NCBI GenBank assembly: GCA_021779535.1 | Contig: JAJYAM010000002.1 | Coordinates: forward strand, 110,434-174,433 | Source of the DNA: Pseudomonadota bacterium | Lineage (GTDB): Bacteria > Pseudomonadota > Gammaproteobacteria > Steroidobacterales > Steroidobacteraceae | Length of the DNA: 64,000 nucleotides | Reading direction: 5' to 3' | In this document: positions 7,658 to 17,535 of the stretch, in pieces | How positions within the stretch are numbered: position 1 is the stretch's first letter | Layout of the letters: the number at the start of each line of letters is the position of its first letter | The notes under the pieces: model-generated | What the model saw: only the letters and a program-made list of their open reading frames with translations | What the model was told of the DNA's origin: nothing | The model's database searches: none | Translations under genes and position numbers: made by a program

Positions 7658-10561
7658 GTGAGGCGCCTCGCCGTCACGCTGGCGATCGCGGCTTGCGCCG
7701 CGAGCGTCTCCGCCGCGCCCGCCGCGCGCGCCGCGTCCGCCGCTCCGCGCTGCGGTTGCGCCACGCCGACCGGTGACGCGGAGGATCGCTGGGCGCGGAC
7801 GCTCGCGCGCATCTCCTCGGGCGTCGTGTCGATCCAGATCGACGTGCCGCGCGCGTTCGACACCGAATGGAACGAGACCGCCCAGGCCACCGGCTTCGTG
7901 ATCGATGCGAAGCGCGGACTGATCCTCACGAACCGGCACGTCGTGACGCCGGGGCCGGTCGTCGCCCAAGCGATCTTCGAAAATCGCGAGGAAGTGCCGC
8001 TGTACCCCGTCTACCGCGATCCCGTGCACGACTTCGGGATCTTCCGCTACGACCCGAAGAAACTGCACTACATCACCCCGGCGCAATTGCCGCTGGACCC
8101 GGCCGGCGCGGTCATCGGGCGCGAGATCCGGGTCGTCGGCAACGATGCGGGCGAGCAGCTGTCGATCCTCGCCGGCACGCTCGCGCGGCTCGATCGGGCG
8201 GCACCGGACTACGGGTACGGGAAGTACAACGACTTCAACACGTTCTACTACCAGGCCGCGTCGAGCACGTCGGGCGGCTCCTCCGGCTCGCCGGTCATCG
8301 ACATCCACGGCCGCGTCGTGGCATTGAACGCGGGCGGTGCGACCGGCACCGCGGCCAGCTTCTATTTCCCGTTGCCGGCGGTGGTGCGCGCGCTGCGGTT
8401 CATCGACGCCGGCGAGCCCGTGCCGCGCGGCACGCTCGAGACCGTGTTCCAGTACACGCCGTACGACGAGCTGACCCGGCTCGGCCTGGACGCGGCGACG
8501 GAATCGCGCATCCGCCGCGAATTTCCGCAGCTGACCGGCATGCTGGTGGTCCACGACGTGCAACCGGGCTCGCAGGCGGCGCGGTTCCTGCAGCCGGGCG
8601 ACATCCTGTTGTCGATCGACGGCCGGCCGGTCCCCGAATTCTTCTCGCTGGAAAAGCTGCTCGACGACCGCGTGGGCCGGCCGGTTCGCGTCGAGGTCGA
8701 GCGCGGCGGCGCGCGTCTGTCGCGGCGCCTCACGGTCGTCGACCTGAACTCGATCACGCCGGACGAGTACGTGGAGTTCGGCGACGCGGTCGTGAACCCG
8801 CTGTCCTATCAGGAAGCCCGCAGCTTCCATCTGCCGATCCGGGGGATCTTCGTCGCCGACCCGGGCTACGTGTTCGCGACCGCGGGCATTCCGCGCGCGG
8901 CCCTGATCACCCGGTTCGACGGCCGGCGCGTCGACGATCTCGCGCAATTCACCGCGGTGCTCGCGACGCTCGCCGACGGACAGCGCGCGACGGTGCGTTA
9001 CGTGACCCTGCAAAACCCGCGCGCGTCCGAGCTCAAGGTGATCCGGATGGACCGGCGGTGGTTCCCGGCGCGCGACTGCACCCGCGACGACCGCGCGGGC
9101 ACCTGGATCTGCCGCCGGCTCGCGCCGGGTCCGCCGCCGCCGCCGCCGCGGCCGGCGTCGACCCGGTTCGTGCGCACCGGCAATCCGCTGGTCGATCGGC
9201 TGGCGCCGTCGCTGGTCGCGGTGAATTTCGACATGCCCTATTCGGTGTCGGGCGTCACCGAGCGCCACTATCACGGGACCGGCGTGATCGTCGACACCAA
9301 GCGCGGATTGATCGTCACCGACCGCAACACGGTGCCGGTCGCGCTCGGCGACGTGCGCATCACGTTCGCAAACACGGTCGAGGTGCCGGGCAAGGTCGTG
9401 TTCATCCATCCGCTGCACGATCTCGCGGTGATTTCCTACGATCCGAAGCTGATCGGCGATACGCCGGTGCGCGCGGCGCGCTTCGACCGCCGGCCGCTGA
9501 AGGCGGGCGACCACGTCTGGGTCGTCGGTCAACGCGGCGATGCGCGAATCCTGTCCCAAGAGACCGAGGTGTCGGGCCTCGACGTCCTGTCGTTTCCGCT
9601 GTCCCGGACCCTGCGTTTCCGTGACAGCGACATCGAGGTCGTGAATCTCGTGAACCCGCCGGGCGATTACGACGGGGTGGTCGTCGATCGGCGCGGCGAC
9701 GTCCGTGCGCTGTGGTCGAGCTTCGCGTACGACACGCCGCAGGGCATCGCGCAAGCGAACCACGGAATCCCGGCGGGGCTCGTCGACGAGATGATCGGCG
9801 ACATCGAACGGCATCGCCCGATCCGTTCCCTGGACACGGAATTCGGGGTCGACTCGCTCGCCGACGCCCGTAAGCTCGGTCTCACGGAAGCGTGGGTGCA
9901 GCGTTTCGAGGCGCACGCGCAGCAGCGGCGCCAGGTCCTCGTGGTCCGGCGCGTCGCCGCCGGCTCGCCCGCGGCGAGCCAGTTGCAGCCCGGCGATCTG
10001 CTGCTCGCGGTCGACGGACGCGTGGTGAACCGATTCCGCGAGGTCGAGCGCGCCGTACAGAAAAAGCAGGTGGAGGTCACGATCTGGCGCGACGGCGCCG
10101 CACGGACCCTGCAGACGGCTCCGGTCGCTCTGTGGGGCCGCGGCATCGACCGGGTGCTGATCTGGGCGGGCGCGACCTTGCAGGCCCCGTACCGCGCGCT
10201 TGCGATCCAGCGCGGCATCCCGCGTCGCGGTGTCTTCGTGTCGTTCTTCTACTTCGGATCGCCCGCCGCGCACTACGGGCTGTTCCCGGGACGGCGGATC
10301 ACCGAGGTCGACGGTCGTCCCGTCGCGAACCTCGACGCGTTCATCCGCGCGGTCACCGGCAAGCCGCACCGTTCGTCGGTGCGGCTGAAGACCGTGTCAT
10401 GGAACGGCGACGTCACCGTGATCACCTTGAAGCGCGACGACCACTACTGGCCGGCCTACGAACTGATCCGGCAGGCCGACGGGACGTGGCGCCGGATCGA
10501 TCGCGATGCGTTCGCCGCCGCCGCCGCCGCGCGACCCGCCGCGATGAGCGTCAGACGGTGA
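7658..10561 (+). CDS. Double-length trypsin/PDZ protease, Deg7/Nma111 type, second protease domain degenerate
   Basis: The 967-residue protein has a signal-peptide-like N-terminus (hydrophobic 4-20, Ala-rich cleavage region). Order of domains: trypsin-like protease (about 40-255) with triad His94 (TNRHVV), Asp125 (HDFGIF) and Ser209 (GGSSGSPV); two PDZ domains (about 290-365 and 393-455); a proline run (about residues 491-496); a second protease-like domain (about 505-720) where the His position is Asn557 (TDRNTV), Asp588 is kept and the Ser motif is lost; and two more PDZ domains (about 755-830 and 855-930). This is the architecture of plant Deg7 and yeast Nma111. A periplasmic location and protein-quality role are inferred. 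It starts with GTG 4 nt after yciH and ends in a GTGA overlap with sua5. Confidence 0.88.
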   Translation: MRRLAVTLAIAACAASVSAAPAARAASAAPRCGCATPTGDAEDRWARTLARISSGVVSIQIDVPRAFDTEWNETAQATGFVIDAKRGLILTNRHVVTPGPVVAQAIFENREEVPLYPVYRDPVHDFGIFRYDPKKLHYITPAQLPLDPAGAVIGREIRVVGNDAGEQLSILAGTLARLDRAAPDYGYGKYNDFNTFYYQAASSTSGGSSGSPVIDIHGRVVALNAGGATGTAASFYFPLPAVVRALRFIDAGEPVPRGTLETVFQYTPYDELTRLGLDAATESRIRREFPQLTGMLVVHDVQPGSQAARFLQPGDILLSIDGRPVPEFFSLEKLLDDRVGRPVRVEVERGGARLSRRLTVVDLNSITPDEYVEFGDAVVNPLSYQEARSFHLPIRGIFVADPGYVFATAGIPRAALITRFDGRRVDDLAQFTAVLATLADGQRATVRYVTLQNPRASELKVIRMDRRWFPARDCTRDDRAGTWICRRLAPGPPPPPPRPASTRFVRTGNPLVDRLAPSLVAVNFDMPYSVSGVTERHYHGTGVIVDTKRGLIVTDRNTVPVALGDVRITFANTVEVPGKVVFIHPLHDLAVISYDPKLIGDTPVRAARFDRRPLKAGDHVWVVGQRGDARILSQETEVSGLDVLSFPLSRTLRFRDSDIEVVNLVNPPGDYDGVVVDRRGDVRALWSSFAYDTPQGIAQANHGIPAGLVDEMIGDIERHRPIRSLDTEFGVDSLADARKLGLTEAWVQRFEAHAQQRRQVLVVRRVAAGSPAASQLQPGDLLLAVDGRVVNRFREVERAVQKKQVEVTIWRDGAARTLQTAPVALWGRGIDRVLIWAGATLQAPYRALAIQRGIPRRGVFVSFFYFGSPAAHYGLFPGRRITEVDGRPVANLDAFIRAVTGKPHRSSVRLKTVSWNGDVTVITLKRDDHYWPAYELIRQADGTWRRIDRDAFAAAAAARPAAMSVRR

Positions 10562-11550
10562 CCATCGCGGGGCTCGAGGACATCGGCGCCGCGGTCGCGA
10601 CGCTGCGCGCGGGCGGGCTCGTCGCGTTCCCGACCGAGACCGTCTACGGCCTCGGCGCGAACGCGGCGGATCGCGCCGCGGTCGCGAAGATCTTCGCCTT
10701 GAAGGGGCGTCCGAGCGATCACCCGGTGATCGTGCACATCGACGATCCGCGGCGCCTGCCGCGGTGGGCGCGCGAGGTGCCGGAACCCGCGCGCGCGCTC
10801 GCGGCGCGGTTCTGGCCGGGACCGCTCACGTTGATCCTGCCGAAGTCGGACGAGGTCGACGAGGTCGTCACCGGCGGGCAGGACAGCGTCGGGATCCGCG
10901 TGCCGTCGCATCCGGTCGCGCAGCGCCTGCTGCGGGCGTTCGGCGGCGGGGTCGCCGCGCCGTCCGCGAACCGCTACGGCCACTTGAGTCCGACCCGAGC
11001 GGCGCACGTGCGCGAGGAGTTCGGCGACGCGGTCCCGATCGTGCTCGACGGCGGCGAATCGCAGATCGGCCTCGAATCGACGATCGTCGCGTGTCTCGGC
11101 GACGGGGTGCGACTGCTGCGCCCCGGGCACATCACCCGCTCGCAGATCGCCGCGGTCGCCGGCGAACTCGTCGAGGCCGGGGAAGCACCGCGTGCGCCGG
11201 GCGATCGGAGCCTGCACTACGCGCCGCGCACGCCGCTCGAGCTCGTGCCGGCCCCGCTCCTGGCGTCGCGCATCGCCTCGATCGCGACGCACGGCGAGCG
11301 CGTCGGCGTGCTCGGGCGAGGTCCCGCGCCGCCGGATCGCCATCCGGGCGTGGTCTGGCTGGAAGCCGCGGCCGAAGCGCAGGCCTATGCGCATGATCTC
11401 TACGATCGGCTGCGCACGCTCGATCATGCCGGCTGCGCCCGAATCCTGGTCGAGACGCCGCCCCGGGACGAGTCCTGGAGCGCGGTCAACGACCGCTTGC
11501 GGCGCGCCTGCGGTCTCGGCGGTCGCGCGATCGAAGCGGGAGCCGATTGA
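10558..11550 (+). CDS. sua5: L-threonylcarbamoyladenylate synthase, long Sua5 form
   Basis: The 330-residue protein makes threonylcarbamoyl-AMP for the universal t6A37 tRNA modification. The YrdC domain (about 1-200) shows FPTETVYGLGANA, KIFALKGRPSDHP, PGPLTLILPKS, VGIRVPSHP and APSANRYGHLSPT. A C-terminal Sua5 domain (about 215-330) begins with the linker motif SLHYAPRTPL. The GTG start at 10558 overlaps the protease stop (GTGA), and its TGA overlaps the ATG of the next gene (TGATG). Confidence 0.94.
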   Translation: MTIAGLEDIGAAVATLRAGGLVAFPTETVYGLGANAADRAAVAKIFALKGRPSDHPVIVHIDDPRRLPRWAREVPEPARALAARFWPGPLTLILPKSDEVDEVVTGGQDSVGIRVPSHPVAQRLLRAFGGGVAAPSANRYGHLSPTRAAHVREEFGDAVPIVLDGGESQIGLESTIVACLGDGVRLLRPGHITRSQIAAVAGELVEAGEAPRAPGDRSLHYAPRTPLELVPAPLLASRIASIATHGERVGVLGRGPAPPDRHPGVVWLEAAAEAQAYAHDLYDRLRTLDHAGCARILVETPPRDESWSAVNDRLRRACGLGGRAIEAGAD

Positions 11551-12740
11551 TGCCGGGGAGTTCGCCGACGGTGTTCGACCCGTCCTGGGATCCGTTCGCG
11601 GCGGACGCGATCCACCGGCTCGCGGATCGGTACGGGTCGCCGCTGCTGATCGTCGATGCCGAGCGCCTGCGCGAGCGCTACCGGCGCCTCGCGGACGCGC
11701 TGCCCGGCACGCGGCTGCATTTCGCGCTGAAGCCGCTGCCGCACCGCGCGGTGGTCGAGGTCCTGAGGGACGCCGGCGCGTCGTTCGACCTGGCGACCAA
11801 CGGGGAAATCGAACTGGTGCGCCGGGCGGGCGTCGCGCCCGAGCGCTGCATTCATACGCATCCGATCAAACGCGACAGCGACATCCGCACCGCGCTCGCG
11901 GCCGGGATCGACACGTTCGTCGTCGACAATCCGGACGAGCTGCGGAAGTTCGCGAAGCACCGCCGGCAGGCCGGCGTGTTGATCCGCGTCGCGTTCCGCA
12001 ACCTCGGCGCGATCTGCGACCTCTCGCGCAAGTTCGGCTGCGACCCGGCCGAAGTCGAACCGCTGATCGGGCTCGCCGAGTCGCTCGACGTGCGCGTGCG
12101 CGGATTGTCGTTCCACGTCGGCTCGCAGGCGCCGGATCCGGCGATGCACGTCGAAGCGATCGAGGCGTGCGCCGGTTTGATCGCCCGGGCCGCGGCGCGC
12201 GGCAGCGCTCTCGAGATCCTCGACATCGGCGGCGGATTTCCCGCCGATTATCGCGAGCCCATGCCGCCGATCGAGTCGTTCTGCGCGCCGATCCGCGCGG
12301 CACTCGCCGCGCTGCCGCGCGGCGTGCAGCCGATCGCGGAGCCGGGTCGGACCATCGTCGCGCCGGCCGCGATCGGGGTCTCGACCGTGATGGGGCGCGC
12401 GAAGCGCGGCGAGCGCTGGTGGTATTACCTCGACGACGGCCTGTATGGCTCGTACAGCGGCCGGTTGTACGATCACGCGAGTTATCCGATCGAGGCGTTG
12501 AGCAACGGCGGCGAGCGACTGCCGTCGGTCCTCGCGGGACCGACCTGCGACAGCATCGACGTGATCGAGGAGGACATCGCGCTGCCCTTGCTCGCGATCG
12601 GCGATCGGATCGTCGGGCGATCGATGGGCGCTTATACCTGGGCGTCGGCGTCGGAATTCAACTTCTTCGCGAAAGCGACCGTGCTCGTCGTCGATCGGGG
12701 CCGGATTCTCGACGAGCGACACGAACGACACGAGCCGTGA
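11550..12740 (+). CDS. Fold-type III PLP decarboxylase, ornithine/lysine decarboxylase-like
   Basis: This 396-residue protein has an alanine-racemase-type barrel plus beta domain. Lys61 in HFALKPLPH is the expected PLP lysine. SFHVGSQ, DIGGGFP and AEPGRTIV form the phosphate-binding and Glu positions. GPTCDSIDVI near residue 332 carries the Cys of the partner active site. The CDSxD form resembles Vibrio lysine/ornithine decarboxylase rather than diaminopimelate decarboxylase (CESGD). It most likely makes putrescine or cadaverine, but exact substrate is not decidable here. The start ATG overlaps the sua5 stop. The next gene begins in its stop codon. Confidence 0.82.
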   Translation: MPGSSPTVFDPSWDPFAADAIHRLADRYGSPLLIVDAERLRERYRRLADALPGTRLHFALKPLPHRAVVEVLRDAGASFDLATNGEIELVRRAGVAPERCIHTHPIKRDSDIRTALAAGIDTFVVDNPDELRKFAKHRRQAGVLIRVAFRNLGAICDLSRKFGCDPAEVEPLIGLAESLDVRVRGLSFHVGSQAPDPAMHVEAIEACAGLIARAAARGSALEILDIGGGFPADYREPMPPIESFCAPIRAALAALPRGVQPIAEPGRTIVAPAAIGVSTVMGRAKRGERWWYYLDDGLYGSYSGRLYDHASYPIEALSNGGERLPSVLAGPTCDSIDVIEEDIALPLLAIGDRIVGRSMGAYTWASASEFNFFAKATVLVVDRGRILDERHERHEP

Positions 12741-13189
12741 CCACCGCGATCCACCGGCTCGTCGACCGATGCCGCGCCGCGGATCATCCGGCGATCGTCG
12801 CGCGGCTGCGCTCGGGCTGGGCGGTGCTCGCCGAGCGGCAGGTGTTCGCCGGCTATTGCCTGCTGTTGCCGGATCCGGTCGTGCCGCACTTGAACGCCCT
12901 CGCGATCGACGCGCGTGCGACGTTCCTCGGCGACATGGCCAGGCTCGGCGATGCGCTGATCGCAGCGACCGGGGCGATCCGCATCAACTATGCGATGTTC
13001 GGAAACGCCGAGCCCGCGTTGCATGCACACCTGTTCCCGCGGCTCGGCAACGAACCGGCGGGCACGCGCGAGCTGCAGCCCTGGGCATTCGACTGGAACG
13101 CCGCGCCGCCGTTCAGCGAACCCGTGCACGGCGAGATCCGGCGCCGCCTGCGCGCGGAGCTGCGGCGCGATTCGACACCGCCGGCCTAG
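12737..13189 (+). CDS. HIT-like nucleotide-binding protein
   Basis: The protein has 150 residues and starts at GTG 12737 in a GTGA overlap with the decarboxylase. It resembles the HIT superfamily: 'FAGYCLLLP' (strand before the helix), NYAMFGN and ALHAHLFPR, the HxHxxPR version of the histidine triad seen in Ap4A hydrolase and galactose-1-P uridylyltransferase relatives. No substrate can be named. Coupling to the decarboxylase and Sua5 (which makes and uses AMP adducts) is only contextual. The stop lies 27 nt from the convergent yyaL-like gene. Confidence 0.72.
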   Translation: MTTAIHRLVDRCRAADHPAIVARLRSGWAVLAERQVFAGYCLLLPDPVVPHLNALAIDARATFLGDMARLGDALIAATGAIRINYAMFGNAEPALHAHLFPRLGNEPAGTRELQPWAFDWNAAPPFSEPVHGEIRRRLRAELRRDSTPPA

Positions 13190-13216
13190 ACGAGCTCGAG
13201 GAGTCGCTATCGACGA

Positions 13217-15352
13217 CTACTTCTTCGGGGTTGCGTCGGTCTCGGCCGACGGATTCGCGAGCCCGGTCGAGTTCCCGGGACCGGCGGGCGCGTTCTGGAC
13301 GCCGAGCGCGACCAGCAGCGCGCCGAAGTCGCGAAACGGCGCCAAACAGACGGTGCCGACGCACAGGTAGGCGATCGTTCCGCGATCCGCCCGCTTGCCG
13401 GCGAGGGCCGCGGGCAATCCGGGCTCCTCCGCCGGAATCGTGAACACGCTGCGCTCGGGGGCGTACATCCGGTGCAGCTCGCGCGACCAGCGCCCGGCCT
13501 CGTCGCCGGAGCCGCGGATCACCACGATCTTAGGGACCAGCCGCTCGCATTCCAGCGCGTTCACCATGCCCATGTGCGCCGCGGGATCCGCGCGCATCGA
13601 CGGCATCGCCGCGGCGAGCGCGCGGCGTGCCGCGCCCAGGTAGCGGGGTTCACCGGCGAGGTATCCGATCCGCAGCAGGGTCTCGGCGGCGACCGCGTTG
13701 CCGGATGCGGTCGCATCGTCGCCGAACGATTTCAGGCGACCCAGCGGCGCGTCATCGCCGTCCGCGGTGAAGAAGAAGCCGCCGTTCGGCGCATCCTCGA
13801 AACGCTCGAGCAGGATTTCCGCGAGCCTGGTCAGCCGTGCGTAGTCGCGAGTGCGCCAGCGGGTCTGCAGCAGCTCGAGGAGTGCCTCGGCGAGGATCGC
13901 GTGGTCGTCGAGAGCCGCGGGGAACCGCGTGCGACCGCCGGCGTGGACCGCGTGGAGGCGTCCGTCGCGCCAGAGACGCTCTTCGATGAAATCCGCCGCC
14001 TCCGTCGCGGCCTGCGCGAGATCCGCGCGTTCCAGCGCGCGCGCGGCGATCGCGAGTCCCTTGATCATCAGCGCGTTCCACGCGGTCACGATCTTCCCGT
14101 CGCGCGCGGGCCGGGCACGGCGGGCGCGGTGCGCCGCGAGGTTCCGGCCCGCACGGGCGAGCGTCGCCTCGACCTCGGCCTCGGTCCGGCCGAACCGCTC
14201 CGCGAGCTGCGTCACGGACTGCGCCGCGAACAGATGCCAGCGACCGTCGATGTTCGGCGCACCGTCCAGGCCGAAGCGCGCGGCGAACACGTCGAAATCC
14301 GGCGGCTCGAGCAGTGCGGCGACCGTCTCGCGATCCCAGAGGTAGTACGCGCCCTCGCGGCCGTCCGAATCCGCGTCGAGACTCGCATAGAACCCGCCTT
14401 CCGGCGCGCGCATCTCGCGCAGCGCCCATTCGGCGGTTTCCGCGGCGACTTGCGCGTAGAGCGGTTCCCCGGTCGCGGCGTAGGCCTGGGCGTACAGCGC
14501 GAGCAGCGTCGCGTTGTCGTAGAGCATCTTCTCGAAGTGCGGAATCCGCCACGCGCGATCCACCGAATAGCGGTGGAAGCCGCCGCCGATCGCGTCCCGA
14601 ATGCCGCCTTCGGCGATTCGCGTGAGGCTGAGCGCGGCCATGAACAGCGCGTGCAGGTCCGGCTCGTCCGATGGCGAGGTCATGCGCCAGTGCCGCAGCG
14701 CGCGTTCGATCATCGCCGGACGCGGGAATTTCGGCGCAGCGCCGAATCCGCCGTGCTCGGAATCGAACGCCGCGGCGAGCGCCGACCGCGCGGCGTCGAG
14801 CGGCGCGGCGTCGAGCGGCGCGTCCGGTGGCCCGCCCGCGGGTTGCACCGCGGCGATCGCCGCGTCGAGCACGTCGCGCTGCGCGCGGATCTCGGCGCGG
14901 TTCATCGCGAAGTAATCGGCGACGCGATTCAGCAGATCGGGAAAGGCCGGTGCGCCGCGGACGGAATCGCGCGGGAAATAGGTGCCACCGAAGAACGGCC
15001 GCCGGTCGTCGGGCGCGAGGAACATCGTCAGCGGCCATCCGCCCGGGGCGCGCGTGAGCAACTGCAGCGCGAGCTGATACGCCCGGTCGACGCCCGGCCG
15101 CTCCTCCCGGTCCACCTTCACGTTCACGAATCGCGCGTTCATCACCGCGGCGATCCCGGGATCCGCGAACGACTCGTGCGCCATCACGTGGCACCAATGG
15201 CAGGCCGAGTATCCGACCGACAGCAGCACGGGCTTGTCCTCGGCGAGCGCCTTCGCGAACGCCTCGTCGCCCCACGGGAACCAGTCGACCGGATGGTCGG
15301 CGTGCTGCAGCAGATAAGCGCTGGTTTCCGTCTGCAGCCGGTTACGGCGCAT
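13217..15352 (-). CDS. YyaL-like protein: N-terminal thioredoxin domain plus six-hairpin glycosidase fold (DUF255)
   Basis: The 711-residue protein starts [24 protein letters not shown], typical of the family, so the ATG at 15352 is preferred to the longer frame that runs into rlmI. The first 160 residues form a thioredoxin-like domain with [16 protein letters not shown] (a CxxC motif), [12 protein letters not shown] and [12 protein letters not shown]. The remainder is the helical N-acylglucosamine-2-epimerase/cellobiose-epimerase-like barrel, with [26 protein letters not shown] as the most conserved block. The human relative is spermatogenesis-associated protein 20. The biochemical role is not established. 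Confidence 0.9.
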   Translation of the reverse strand: MRRNRLQTETSAYLLQHADHPVDWFPWGDEAFAKALAEDKPVLLSVGYSACHWCHVMAHESFADPGIAAVMNARFVNVKVDREERPGVDRAYQLALQLLTRAPGGWPLTMFLAPDDRRPFFGGTYFPRDSVRGAPAFPDLLNRVADYFAMNRAEIRAQRDVLDAAIAAVQPAGGPPDAPLDAAPLDAARSALAAAFDSEHGGFGAAPKFPRPAMIERALRHWRMTSPSDEPDLHALFMAALSLTRIAEGGIRDAIGGGFHRYSVDRAWRIPHFEKMLYDNATLLALYAQAYAATGEPLYAQVAAETAEWALREMRAPEGGFYASLDADSDGREGAYYLWDRETVAALLEPPDFDVFAARFGLDGAPNIDGRWHLFAAQSVTQLAERFGRTEAEVEATLARAGRNLAAHRARRARPARDGKIVTAWNALMIKGLAIAARALERADLAQAATEAADFIEERLWRDGRLHAVHAGGRTRFPAALDDHAILAEALLELLQTRWRTRDYARLTRLAEILLERFEDAPNGGFFFTADGDDAPLGRLKSFGDDATASGNAVAAETLLRIGYLAGEPRYLGAARRALAAAMPSMRADPAAHMGMVNALECERLVPKIVVIRGSGDEAGRWSRELHRMYAPERSVFTIPAEEPGLPAALAGKRADRGTIAYLCVGTVCLAPFRDFGALLVALGVQNAPAGPGNSTGLANPSAETDATPKK

Positions 15353-15373
15353 CGCGCGACACCCTGTGTCGGG

Positions 15374-15379
15374 TAGAAT
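15374..15379 (+). promoter_or_regulatory. -10 box (TAGAAT) of rlmI
   Basis: TAGAAT at 15374-15379, preceded by GGG, would start transcription near 15386. This excludes the upstream in-frame ATG at 15378 and supports ATG 15408 as the rlmI start. Confidence 0.4.
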
Positions 15380-15407
15380 GCCCGCCACTATAGCCGAATC
15401 GTCCCGG

Positions 15408-16619
15408 ATGCCCACGACCGCACACGCCGCGCCACTGCCCGTCCTGCGCCTGAAACGCAACGAGGATCGACGCTTGCTCGCAGGCCACCTGTGGGTGTTC
15501 AGCAACGAGGTCGACACCGGGCAGACGCCGCTGTCGCGCTTCGAGGCCGGCGATCTGGTGCGCGTGCTCGCGCACAACGATCGCTCGCTCGGGCTCGCCT
15601 ACGTGAATCCGCGCTCGTTGATCTGCGCGCGGCTCCTCGAGACCGCGACCGCGCCGGACGAGGCCTGGTTCGCGCGGCGACTGCGACGCGCGCTCGCGCT
15701 GCGCGAGCGCCTGTACGGCGGTCCGTACTATCGGCTGGTGCACGGCGAAGCCGACGGCTTGCCCGGGCTCGTGATCGATCGATTCGGTTCCGCCTGCGTC
15801 GTCCAGATCGGAACCGCGGGAATGGAACGGCTGCGCCCGGCGCTGCAAGCCGCGCTGTTCGACGCGCTCGGCATCGAGACCGTGCTCTACAAGAACGACG
15901 GCGCGACCCGCGAGCTCGAGGGCCTGCCGCTCTACGTCGAGTCGGCCGGCGCGGCCTTCCCGGACGTCGTGCGCGTGGTCGAGGCGGGGCTCGAGTTCCG
16001 GGTGCCGGTGCGTGACGGGCAGAAGACCGGCTGGTTCTACGATCAGTCGGCGAACCGCGCCGCGCTGGTCAAGTACGTGCGCCCGGGCGCGCGCGTCCTC
16101 GACGTGTTCAGCTACGTCGGCGCCTGGGGCTTGAGGGCCGCGCGCGCCGGCGCCGCCGACGTGTTGTGCGTCGACGGATCGGCGGGCGCGCTGCAGTTCG
16201 CGGCGGAGAACGCCGACCGCAACGGCCACGTCGTGCGCACGCTCAAGGGGGACGCGTTCGAGGCGCTCGCGGCGCTCGGCGCCGATCGCGAGCGGTTCGA
16301 TCTGGTCATCGTCGATCCGCCGGCGTTCGCGAAGCGCAAGAAGGATCTGCCGAAGGCCCAGGCCGCCTACCGCCGGTTGAACCAGGCCGCGATCGGGGTG
16401 CTCGCGCCCGACGGGGTGTTGGTGTCGTGCTCCTGCTCGCACCACCTCGGGGTCGGCGATCTGCAGGACGCGATCGCCAAGGCGGCCCGGGGATCCGGCC
16501 GGCGCCTGCAACTGCTCGAGTCGGGAGCGCAGGGGCCCGACCATCCGGTGCACCCGGCGATCCCGGAGACCCGCTACCTGAAGGCGTTCTTCTGCCGGAT
16601 CGACCAATCGTTCGACTGA
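15408..16619 (+). CDS. rlmI: 23S rRNA (cytosine-1962-C5) methyltransferase RlmI
   Basis: The protein has 403 residues, with an N-terminal PUA domain (about 10-90, [14 protein letters not shown]) and a C-terminal SAM-dependent methyltransferase fold. The SAM motif region is [13 protein letters not shown], followed by VDGS, and the catalytic loop is [15 protein letters not shown] with LVSCSCSHH beyond it, a close match to RlmI/YccW. The ATG at 15408 was chosen because a -10 box lies just upstream of it. It is divergent from the yyaL-like gene (55 bp gap) and 45 bp upstream of lgt. Confidence 0.9.
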   Translation: MPTTAHAAPLPVLRLKRNEDRRLLAGHLWVFSNEVDTGQTPLSRFEAGDLVRVLAHNDRSLGLAYVNPRSLICARLLETATAPDEAWFARRLRRALALRERLYGGPYYRLVHGEADGLPGLVIDRFGSACVVQIGTAGMERLRPALQAALFDALGIETVLYKNDGATRELEGLPLYVESAGAAFPDVVRVVEAGLEFRVPVRDGQKTGWFYDQSANRAALVKYVRPGARVLDVFSYVGAWGLRAARAGAADVLCVDGSAGALQFAAENADRNGHVVRTLKGDAFEALAALGADRERFDLVIVDPPAFAKRKKDLPKAQAAYRRLNQAAIGVLAPDGVLVSCSCSHHLGVGDLQDAIAKAARGSGRRLQLLESGAQGPDHPVHPAIPETRYLKAFFCRIDQSFD

Positions 16620-16650
16620 AGCCCGGTTCTCCCGACCGCTCGCCCTGGGG

Positions 16651-16656
16651 TACACT
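16651..16656 (+). promoter_or_regulatory. -10 box (TACACT) of lgt-thyA-folA run
   Basis: TACACT at 16651-16656 is 8 nt before the lgt ATG at 16665, in the short gap after rlmI. No Shine-Dalgarno fits between them. Confidence 0.5.
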
Positions 16657-16664
16657 GCCGCCCC

Positions 16665-17522
16665 ATGATCATCTACCCTCACATCGACCCGATCGCGTTC
16701 TCGATCGGCCCCATCGATGGCATCGGGCCGCTGCAAGTGCACTGGTACGGGATCATGTACCTCGTGGGCTTCGCCGCCGCGTGGGGCCTCGCCCGATACC
16801 GGGCGAGCCGCCCGGGCTCGACCTGGAAGGCCATCGACATCGACGACCTGATCTTTTACTGCGCGATCGGCGTGATCGTCGGCGGCCGTCTCGGCTGGTG
16901 CATCTTCTACGGCAACGAAGTGATCTACGGGCGAGGCACGACGCCGCGGGACTGGATCAACGTGTTCCGGATCTGGGACGGCGGGATGTCGTTCCACGGC
17001 GGTCTCACCGGCGTGATGGTCGCGGCGATTCTGTTCGCCCGCATGAAAGCCAAGCGAGCCGTCGACGTGTTCGACTTCCTCGCGCCGCTGCCCGGGATCG
17101 GGTTGATGGCGGGCCGTCTCGGCAACTTCATCAACGGCGAGTTGTGGGGCAAGCCGACCAATCTGCCCTGGGCGTTCGGCGTGCCGAACGCCCAGGGCGT
17201 GTTGATCGGGCGGCACCCGTCCCAGTTGTACGAGGCGGCGCTCGAAGGGCTCGCGTTGTTCCTGATCTTGTGGAATTACACGAAGAAACCGCGTCCGCGT
17301 CTCGCGCCGAGCGCGCTGTTCCTGATCGTCTACGGCATCGCCAGATTTTCGGTCGAGTGGGTCCGGTTGCCCGATCCGCAACTCGGATACCTGTACGGCG
17401 GATGGCTCACGATGGGGATGGTGCTGACTTTCCCGATGTTCGTGATCGGCACTGCATTGATGCTCTACGCATATCGGCGCAACTCGCCGAGCGGTAATCT
17501 CGTGCCGGTCGACGGCCGATAG
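16665..17522 (+). CDS. lgt: Prolipoprotein diacylglyceryl transferase
   Basis: This 285-residue inner-membrane enzyme transfers diacylglycerol from phosphatidylglycerol to the lipobox cysteine of prolipoproteins. Seven hydrophobic segments can be traced. The early HWYGIMYL segment, [10 protein letters not shown] and the Lgt signature [13 protein letters not shown] (from about residue 151) are intact, as is HPSQLYEA. It probably serves the lipoproteins LolB and RlpA in this window. It stands 13 nt before thyA, the same adjacency as in E. coli. Confidence 0.96.
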   Translation: MIIYPHIDPIAFSIGPIDGIGPLQVHWYGIMYLVGFAAAWGLARYRASRPGSTWKAIDIDDLIFYCAIGVIVGGRLGWCIFYGNEVIYGRGTTPRDWINVFRIWDGGMSFHGGLTGVMVAAILFARMKAKRAVDVFDFLAPLPGIGLMAGRLGNFINGELWGKPTNLPWAFGVPNAQGVLIGRHPSQLYEAALEGLALFLILWNYTKKPRPRLAPSALFLIVYGIARFSVEWVRLPDPQLGYLYGGWLTMGMVLTFPMFVIGTALMLYAYRRNSPSGNLVPVDGR

Positions 17523-17535
17523 CCGCCGCCGGCCG

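Noticed and set aside
9320..9760. Second protease domain as a frameshift or pseudogene
   Set aside because: The frame is continuous into two further PDZ domains, and the loss of His and Ser matches the regular degenerate domain of Deg7/Nma111 proteins.
7526..10369. 947-codon open frame antisense to the double protease gene
   Set aside because: It is an Arg/Asp/His-rich mirror of a high-GC gene, has no recognisable domain, and the sense frame contains intact catalytic and PDZ motifs.
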